Assembly (NCBI GenBank): GCA_034408745.1 | Contig: JAWXCM010000374.1 | Span: 1 to 11,310 of the forward strand | DNA from: JAWXCM01 sp034408745 | GTDB lineage: Bacteria; Acidobacteriota; Terriglobia; Bryobacterales; Bryobacteraceae | DNA: 11,310 nucleotides | Direction: 5' to 3' | In this document: one piece after another, positions 7,330-11,310 of the stretch | Layout of the letters: the number at the start of each line of letters is the position of its first letter | Position numbering within the stretch: the stretch's first letter is position 1 | Position numbers and translations under genes: made by a program | The notes under the pieces: generated by a model | Told to the model about the DNA's origin: nothing | The model's database searches: none | Seen by the model: only the letters and a program-made list of their open reading frames with translations

Positions 7330-8109
7330 ATGCAACAAACAAATTATATGAAGACTACCTGTCTCTTCCTCCTGCCTTTCTGTTTTTCCGGAGCCCTCCT
7401 GGCTCAGAACTGCAACAACGCCTCTCTGTCCGGCGCCTACGCGTATGCCGCCTCGGGCAACATGACAGTCGATGGCAAAATCTCCAATAACTCCGAAGTC
7501 GGACGTATGGTCTTCGACGGCAAGGGAGGCATCACTGGTTATGCAGCTCGCACCGTAGCCGGTACCTCGAATGTGGGGACCTTCACAGGTAGCTACGCCG
7601 TGGGAGCAGACTGCACCACCACGGGCCGGACTACCTACAGCGACGGCGCTCTCGATTTCGACATGGTTGTCGTGAACGCGGGAAATGATTTTGTTTTTGT
7701 CCTGCGTCATCCCGCGTTTACCGAGTCCGGATCGGGCACAAAGATCGAAGCGCAGGGCAAATGCTCCGCTGCAAGCGTAAGTGGAGCCTTCGGCTATCAG
7801 GGCGACGGCAACATCACGCTTGACGGGAAATTACAGACTCTCGTGGAGGTCGGAATCCTGACTTTCAACGGCACCGGTTCCGTCACCGGAACCTACAGCG
7901 CTGCCGCCGGAGGCGAACTGGAACGCCTTACCTTCACCGGGACCTACGAACTGGGTGAGGACTGCACGGGAAACATGAAGTTCAACATCGCCGGAGGCGC
8001 TTATGTCAACAACTTCGTGATCGCCAGCGGCACTAACACCATGCTTTATTCCGAAGTCGGCCCGAACTCCGTTATCACCGGCAGCGGTGCGCGCACCACG
8101 CCCAAATAA
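7330..8109 (+). CDS. Secreted protein of two tandem ~115-residue repeats, function unknown
   Basis: A protein of 259 residues. Residues 1-25 are a signal peptide, with cleavage probably after LLA before QNCNN; there is no lipobox. The ATG at 7348 would give the same mature protein; AGGGAG (7311-7316) is 13 bases before the first ATG and 31 before the second, so the first is preferred. The mature part holds two related modules (28-144 and 145-256). They share SGAY/SGAF, GNMTVDGK/GNITLDGK, EVGRMVFDGKG/EVGILTFNGTG and TFTGSYAVGADCT/TFTGTYELGEDCT. Each has one Cys pair with identical 67-residue spacing (28/95 and 145/212). The Gly/Thr/Ser-rich beta pattern suggests small extracellular beta domains. 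I have seen this module type in acidobacterial secreted proteins but know no function. The gene stands alone on the plus strand between the duplication scar and xseB. Confidence 0.85.
   Translation: MQQTNYMKTTCLFLLPFCFSGALLAQNCNNASLSGAYAYAASGNMTVDGKISNNSEVGRMVFDGKGGITGYAARTVAGTSNVGTFTGSYAVGADCTTTGRTTYSDGALDFDMVVVNAGNDFVFVLRHPAFTESGSGTKIEAQGKCSAASVSGAFGYQGDGNITLDGKLQTLVEVGILTFNGTGSVTGTYSAAAGGELERLTFTGTYELGEDCTGNMKFNIAGGAYVNNFVIASGTNTMLYSEVGPNSVITGSGARTTPK
7411..8097 (+). repeat. Two tandem protein repeats within the secreted protein
   Basis: Module 1 is encoded by about 7411-7761 and module 2 by about 7762-8097, a period of 117 codons. Similarity is clear in protein but modest in DNA, so the internal duplication is old compared with the xseB/otnC fragments next door. 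Confidence 0.8.
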
Positions 8110-8129
8110 GCTTCCTTCCTCCGGAGTTT

Positions 8130-8161
8130 GCAGAAGGAGAGCCGCGGCGTTCTCCTTCTGC
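8130..8161 (+). terminator. Perfect 11-bp stem-loop after the repeat-protein gene
   Basis: GCAGAAGGAGA (8130-8140) pairs perfectly with TCTCCTTCTGC (8151-8161) across a 10-base GC-rich loop. It begins 20 bases after the stop codon and ends 58 bases before xseB. No T-run follows (CCGAGCATTCTGT), so it is a poor intrinsic terminator. It may act with Rho or as a 3'-end stabiliser, separating the upstream gene from the xseB operon. Confidence 0.55.
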
Positions 8162-8184
8162 CCGAGCATTCTGTCCCCTCCTCC

Positions 8185-8213
8185 TTCCTGCGAAAATCCC
8201 CCGAGTCTAAAAT
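8185..8213 (+). promoter_or_regulatory. Candidate xseB operon promoter, -10 close to the ATG
   Basis: TAAAAT (8208-8213) ends six bases before the xseB ATG at 8220. A weak TTCCTG (8185-8190) lies 17 bases upstream. There is no good Shine-Dalgarno sequence, so transcription could begin at or next to the ATG and give a leaderless message (inference). The -10-like element and its surroundings are also present in the duplicated fragment at 7171-7190. Confidence 0.4.
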
Positions 8214-8219
8214 AGAGAA

Positions 8220-8462
8220 ATGCCCGAAGTGGAAGAGACCCCGCAGCCCTCCTTCGAGTCCGGTCTGTCCGAGCTCGAAGCTGTGGTAAAGCAACTGGAA
8301 TCCGGCGACCTGCCGCTGGAGAAAGCCCTCGAATTATTCGAAAAGGGTGTCCAGCTCAGTGAATCCTGCCGTAAGCAACTGGAAGAAGCCGAGACCAAAG
8401 TGGAGCTACTGACCCGGCGAGGCGGCACCGTTCAGGCCGAGCCGTTCAAACCGAGAGCATGA
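8220..8462 (+). CDS. xseB: Exodeoxyribonuclease VII small subunit
   Basis: A protein of 80 residues, the usual XseB size. After a short acidic N-terminus it shows the family's signature: SFESGLSELEAVVKQLESG, then DLPLEKALELFEKGVQL and a helix with CRKQLEEAETKVELL. XseB subunits form helical hairpins that bind the large subunit XseA, and the complex degrades single-stranded DNA in the cytoplasm for repair. xseA is not in the window. The start is fixed by the family N-terminus and the -10-like element just upstream. It is the first gene of the overlapping run; its TGA overlaps the next ATG (ATGA at 8459). Its first 13 codons are duplicated at 7190-7228. Confidence 0.95.
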   Translation: MPEVEETPQPSFESGLSELEAVVKQLESGDLPLEKALELFEKGVQLSESCRKQLEEAETKVELLTRRGGTVQAEPFKPRA

Positions 8463-9343
8463 CGCTCAACGACTATCTGCACGACACAACTCAGCGCGTC
8501 GACGCTGCCCTTCATCGCTGGGTTCCCGCCGAATCGGTCGAACCGCTGAACATCCATAAAGCGATGCGCTACAGCCTGTTCGCAGGTGGCAAACGCATTC
8601 GGCCGGTACTCTGCATCAGTGCCGCCGAAGCGATTGCGTCAGGGATCGCGGGTCTCGAAGACGCGGCCTGCACGCTGGAGATGATCCACACCTACTCGCT
8701 GATCCACGACGATCTGCCGGCGCTCGATAACGACGACCTGCGCCGCGGCAGGCCGACGAACCACAAAGTATTCGGCGAGGCAATGGCGATCCTCGCCGGA
8801 GATTCGCTGTTGACCCTGGCCTTTCAGGTGCTGTCCACAGCGGACGCGCTAAGCCCGCACAAACAAATCGCACTCGTGCGCGAACTGGCAACGGCATCCG
8901 GCACCGCGGGAGGCATGATAGGAGGCCAGGTGCACGACATCGAAGGCGAAGGCCAGCCGCCAACCGCGGAACTGCTGGAGGCCATTCACCGCGCCAAGAC
9001 CGGCGCATTGTTGCGAGCCAGCGTCCGCATGGGTGCCATCTGCGCCGGCGCTTCCCCCCAGCAGTACGACGCGCTCTCCCGCTACGGCGAGCATGTCGGT
9101 CTCGCGTTCCAGATCGTCGACGATCTGCTCGACGTGGAGCAGACGTCGGAGCAACTCGGCAAGACCGCGGGCAAAGATCTGGTGCAGGGCAAGATCACAT
9201 TCCCCGCCGTCTACGGGATTCCGGAGTCGCACGCAATGGCGGAAACAGAGCTGCGGCTCGCGCATGAATCGCTGGCACCATTTGGCGAACGCGGGCGGTG
9301 GCTGCATGAACTCGCCGACCTCATCGTCCATCGCCAGGCATGA
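8459..9343 (+). CDS. ispA: Polyprenyl synthetase, probably farnesyl diphosphate synthase
   Basis: A protein of 294 residues, typical for bacterial IspA. It condenses isopentenyl diphosphate with dimethylallyl and geranyl diphosphate for quinones, undecaprenyl carrier and other isoprenoids. The substrate site GGKRIRP is at 43-49. The first Asp-rich motif has the two-residue insertion DDLPALD (84-90) followed by NDDLRRGRPTNH. The second is DDLLD (221-225), followed by GKTAGKDLVQGKITFP. Tyr79, five residues before the first motif, is the aromatic position that limits bacterial type II enzymes to C15, so farnesyl is favoured over geranylgeranyl. xseB-ispA is a common gene pair; dxs, often next to it, is absent here. 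It overlaps xseB and tlyA by 4 bases each (ATGA), suggesting translational coupling. Confidence 0.93.
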   Translation: MTLNDYLHDTTQRVDAALHRWVPAESVEPLNIHKAMRYSLFAGGKRIRPVLCISAAEAIASGIAGLEDAACTLEMIHTYSLIHDDLPALDNDDLRRGRPTNHKVFGEAMAILAGDSLLTLAFQVLSTADALSPHKQIALVRELATASGTAGGMIGGQVHDIEGEGQPPTAELLEAIHRAKTGALLRASVRMGAICAGASPQQYDALSRYGEHVGLAFQIVDDLLDVEQTSEQLGKTAGKDLVQGKITFPAVYGIPESHAMAETELRLAHESLAPFGERGRWLHELADLIVHRQA

Positions 9344-10074
9344 AGCAACCGGCACGCCAGCGCATCGATCAACTGCTGGTCGAACGCGGTCTCGCCGAGT
9401 CGCGCTCCAAAGCCCAGGCGCTCATCCTCGCCGGCAGCGTGCTGGTCAACGAACAAAAGGTCGAGAAGGCCGGCCAGATGGTCTCGACACAAGCCGACCT
9501 GCGCCTGCTCGACCAGCTTCGCTACGTCAGCCGTGGCGGCCTCAAGCTGGAGGGCGCGCTCGACCACTGGAACATCCACCCGTCAGGCTGGACCTGCATC
9601 GACATCGGCTCGTCCACCGGAGGCTTCGTCGACTGTCTGTTGCAGCGGGGCGCCGCGCGTGTTTATTCGGTCGACGTCGGGCCCACGCAGCTCGACTGGA
9701 AGATTCGCACGGACCCGCGCGTGGTAGTCAAAGATCACACCAACGCACGCGCGCTGCAGCCCGGCGATATCGGCGAACCATGCCGCCTCCTCGTGTGCGA
9801 TGTTAGTTTCATATCCGTAACGCTCATCCTTCCCGCCATGCCCTCGCTGCTTACAGCGGACGGCGAGATGGTCATACTGGTGAAGCCGCAATTTGAAGTG
9901 GGAAGGGAAGCCGTAGGCAAGGGAGGAATTGTGCGCGATCCCAGGTTGCATGAAGCGGCGTGCCACAAGGTGCGTGAAGCAGTGACGGCCCTGGGGTTCC
10001 ATACAGACCTCATTGACAGCCCCATTCAGGGCGCGGAAGGCAACCGGGAATTCCTCCTGCATGCGACCCATTAA
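9340..10074 (+). CDS. tlyA: TlyA-family rRNA 2'-O-methyltransferase
   Basis: A protein of 244 residues. An N-terminal S4 RNA-binding domain (about 8-56: RIDQLLVERGLAESRSKAQA, then AGSVLVN) is joined by RYVSRGGLKL (61-70) to a FtsJ-like Rossmann methyltransferase. The SAM-binding loop is DIGSSTGGF (88-96). The K-D-K-E type catalytic residues can be assigned as Lys69, Asp154 (CDVSF), Lys182 (VKPQFEVG) and Glu237 (NREFLL). Characterised TlyA proteins methylate cytidine 2'-O positions in 16S and/or 23S rRNA; some family members were first called hemolysins, which is probably misleading. Which rRNA is modified here cannot be told. The ATG overlaps the ispA stop, and the end overlaps nadK by 14 bases. 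Confidence 0.93.
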   Translation: MKQPARQRIDQLLVERGLAESRSKAQALILAGSVLVNEQKVEKAGQMVSTQADLRLLDQLRYVSRGGLKLEGALDHWNIHPSGWTCIDIGSSTGGFVDCLLQRGAARVYSVDVGPTQLDWKIRTDPRVVVKDHTNARALQPGDIGEPCRLLVCDVSFISVTLILPAMPSLLTADGEMVILVKPQFEVGREAVGKGGIVRDPRLHEAACHKVREAVTALGFHTDLIDSPIQGAEGNREFLLHATH

Positions 10075-10924
10075 TAACGTCGGCATTCTGTCGAAACCGA
10101 ACATCCCCCGCGCCGCCGAACTCGTGCCGCCGCTGGTCGAATGGCTTCGCAACAAAGGTGCAGAGGTCCGATACGATCAGCAGACCGCGCTCTACCTTTC
10201 AACCGACCACGGTCTCGACCGCGATCACGTGCCCGATGGCTGCCAGTTCGTCATCGTGCTCGGCGGCGACGGCACACTGCTGTCCGCCGCCCGCGCCGTC
10301 GCCGGACGAGACATTCCGTTGTTCGCTGTGAACCTTGGTAATCTGGGGTTCCTGACCTCGATTACCGCCGACGAACTCTATCCCGAGCTGGAGAGAGCGT
10401 TTCGTGGCGAGCATCGAATCGCGCAGCGCCGCATGTTGCATTGCGAGTTGTGGCGCGGCTCGAAGTTGATCGAAACGTATGAAGCTCTGAACGATGTTGT
10501 TTTAACCAAGGGTTCGCTGGCCCGCATGATCGATGTGGAGATCCACGTAGCCAGCCACTTCGTCGCCAGGTATCGCGCCGATGGTTTGATTGTCGCCACT
10601 CCAACCGGTTCAACCGCGTATTCGTTGTCCGCCGGTGGTCCTATCGTGTTTCCCACTGTCTCGGCATTGTGCATCACCCCGATCTGTCCGCATATGCTGA
10701 CCTACCGGCCCGTGATTGTGCCGGACGACATGGAAGTACGGATCGTGTCCTTTGCTGAAAGCGAGACCGCCTGGGTCACCATCGATGGCCAGGTCGGCAG
10801 CCCGCTCGAGCGCGGCGACACGATCACCTGCCGGCGCTCGGACAAACATGTCTACCTTGTCCGGCCGCCTAAGATGATGTTCTTCGACGTGCTTCGCGAA
10901 AAACTGAGCTGGGGTGAACGTTGA
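10061..10924 (+). CDS. nadK: NAD kinase
   Basis: A protein of 287 residues. It phosphorylates NAD to NADP in the cytoplasm using ATP or polyphosphate. The start at 10061 is chosen because MRPINNVGILSKP is the usual N-terminus; the frame also has an ATG at 10013, but that would add 16 atypical residues deep inside tlyA. Family signatures are VLGGDGTLL (66-74, with Asp70 in the catalytic GGDGT), NLGNLGFLT (91-99), the NAD-contacting N144-D145, PTGSTAYSLSAGGP (181-194) and DGQ (242-244). The segment after SAGGPIV reads FPTVSALCITPICPHMLTYRP, in line with family members. It overlaps tlyA by 14 bases and the following symporter by 4, as the fourth gene of the run. A GGGAA 11 bases upstream is a poor ribosome site. 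Confidence 0.95.
   Translation: MRPINNVGILSKPNIPRAAELVPPLVEWLRNKGAEVRYDQQTALYLSTDHGLDRDHVPDGCQFVIVLGGDGTLLSAARAVAGRDIPLFAVNLGNLGFLTSITADELYPELERAFRGEHRIAQRRMLHCELWRGSKLIETYEALNDVVLTKGSLARMIDVEIHVASHFVARYRADGLIVATPTGSTAYSLSAGGPIVFPTVSALCITPICPHMLTYRPVIVPDDMEVRIVSFAESETAWVTIDGQVGSPLERGDTITCRRSDKHVYLVRPPKMMFFDVLREKLSWGER
10911..10917 (+). promoter_or_regulatory. Shine-Dalgarno sequence that decides the TTG start
   Basis: GGGGTGA lies three bases before TTG at 10921, with its G core at a normal distance. It is the strongest ribosome site in this run and supports a non-ATG start for the symporter. No upstream ATG fits the symporter frame, and the next in-frame ATG (10960) is already within the first membrane helix. 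Confidence 0.6.
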
Positions 10925-11310
10925 AACGGCTTTCGGTTACAACCTGGATCTTCATCGGCATGGCTGCAGGCGTTGCGCTCGGCGTAATGGCGCCTGCCTT
11001 TGCCGTCCAACTCGCTCCCATATCGGCCATCTTCCTGCGGCTGATCAAATCGATCATCGCGCCGCTGTTGTTTGGCACGCTGGTGGCGGGAATCGCCAAC
11101 ACGGGCAGTGTGAAGACGATGGGCCGCATCGGGCTCAAGGCGATCATCTACTTCGAGGTTGTCACGACTCTGGCTCTGGTCATCGGGCTGGCCGCTGTGA
11201 ACCTGACCCGCCCCGGCGCCGGGCTCACGCTTACCGCGACAGCAGCTGAGTCCGCGGCGCCGAAGACTGCGATGAGCCTGACTTCGGTGCTCGAACACAC
11301 CTTCCCGGCC
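10921..11310 (+). CDS. Dicarboxylate/amino acid:cation symporter (DAACS family), 3' end outside window
   Basis: The first 130 residues of a GltP/DctA-type secondary transporter in the inner membrane. It starts with TTG, overlapping the nadK TGA (TTGA, 4 bases), and reads MKRLSVTTWIFIGMAAGVALG. Visible elements are a first membrane helix (about 8-26), then the family segment ISAIFLRLIKSIIAPLLFGT and LVAGIAN (about 35-61), a third helix (about 73-92), and an Ala/Thr-rich external loop after LTRPG. Substrate (glutamate, aspartate or C4-dicarboxylate; proton or sodium coupling) cannot be decided because the HP1/HP2 loops and binding residues lie beyond the window. Its link to nadK is positional only. 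Confidence 0.88.
   Translation, partial: MKRLSVTTWIFIGMAAGVALGVMAPAFAVQLAPISAIFLRLIKSIIAPLLFGTLVAGIANTGSVKTMGRIGLKAIIYFEVVTTLALVIGLAAVNLTRPGAGLTLTATAAESAAPKTAMSLTSVLEHTFPA

Noticed and set aside
7276..7710. Minus-strand open frame ending YLRLD, considered as a surviving second GH5 copy
   Set aside because: Only the last five codons resemble the GH5-like C-terminus. The rest lies antisense to the repeat-protein gene and contains none of the barrel or NE motifs.
7163..8219. A transposon as the cause of the inserted repeat-protein gene
   Set aside because: I found no transposase, terminal inverted repeats or target-site duplication. The flanking homologies are fragments of neighbouring genes, which fit a tandem duplication better.
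9033..9806. Plus-strand open frame spanning the ispA/tlyA junction in another frame
   Set aside because: It is Arg/Ser/Pro-rich, overlaps two genes with complete catalytic motifs, and shows no domain of its own.
10013..10060. Upstream in-frame ATG as an alternative nadK start
   Set aside because: It would add 16 residues unlike NAD kinase N-termini and overlap tlyA by 62 bases, whereas the Met at 10061 matches the family.

Overview
The window is GC-rich, gene-dense chromosomal DNA from a bacterium. The most likely source is an acidobacterium of the Bryobacter/Solibacter kind. This rests on inference from family resemblance: a BatA-like VWA membrane protein followed by a very large Gln-rich DUF4175-type membrane protein, a secreted protein built from a repeat common in that phylum, and a compact xseB-ispA-tlyA-nadK run. 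No rRNA, tRNA, CRISPR array, insertion sequence or prophage gene was seen.

Region 1 (1-5120, + strand) is the end of a VWA/BatA-type membrane protein gene (5' end outside the window) followed by a 1108-residue DUF4175-like protein. The latter has three N-terminal membrane segments, Ig-like modules, coiled coils and two Gly-Gln low-complexity tracts. The pair looks like the tail of a MoxR/DUF58/BatA-type operon. Region 2 (5121-7162, - strand) is a tight three-gene unit. In transcription order it encodes an exported GH5-like TIM-barrel protein, a class II aldolase-family protein resembling OtnC, and a CxxxCxxCC (YkgJ-type) metal-binding protein. The last of these ends exactly where the DUF4175-like gene ends, so the two operons converge with no spacer.

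Region 3 (7163-8219) is the most unusual part. It holds two decayed gene fragments: the first 13 codons of xseB with its upstream promoter-like sequence (7171-7228), and the first 12 codons of the otnC-like gene with the end of the gene before it (7235-7283). Their order and orientation are what the junction of a tandem duplication of otnC(5')-GH5-xseB(5') would leave. Between this scar and the intact xseB, where a second GH5 copy would be expected, lies a plus-strand gene for a secreted protein of two tandem repeats (7330-8109), followed by a stem-loop.

Region 4 (8220-11310, + strand) is a housekeeping run with overlapping genes: xseB (exonuclease VII small subunit), ispA (farnesyl diphosphate synthase), tlyA (rRNA 2'-O-methyltransferase), nadK (NAD kinase) and a dicarboxylate/amino acid:cation symporter that starts with TTG and runs off the window. 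Every junction overlaps by 4 or 14 bases, so co-transcription and translational coupling are likely. I found no clearly new biological system. The duplication scar and the repeat protein beside it are the best leads.
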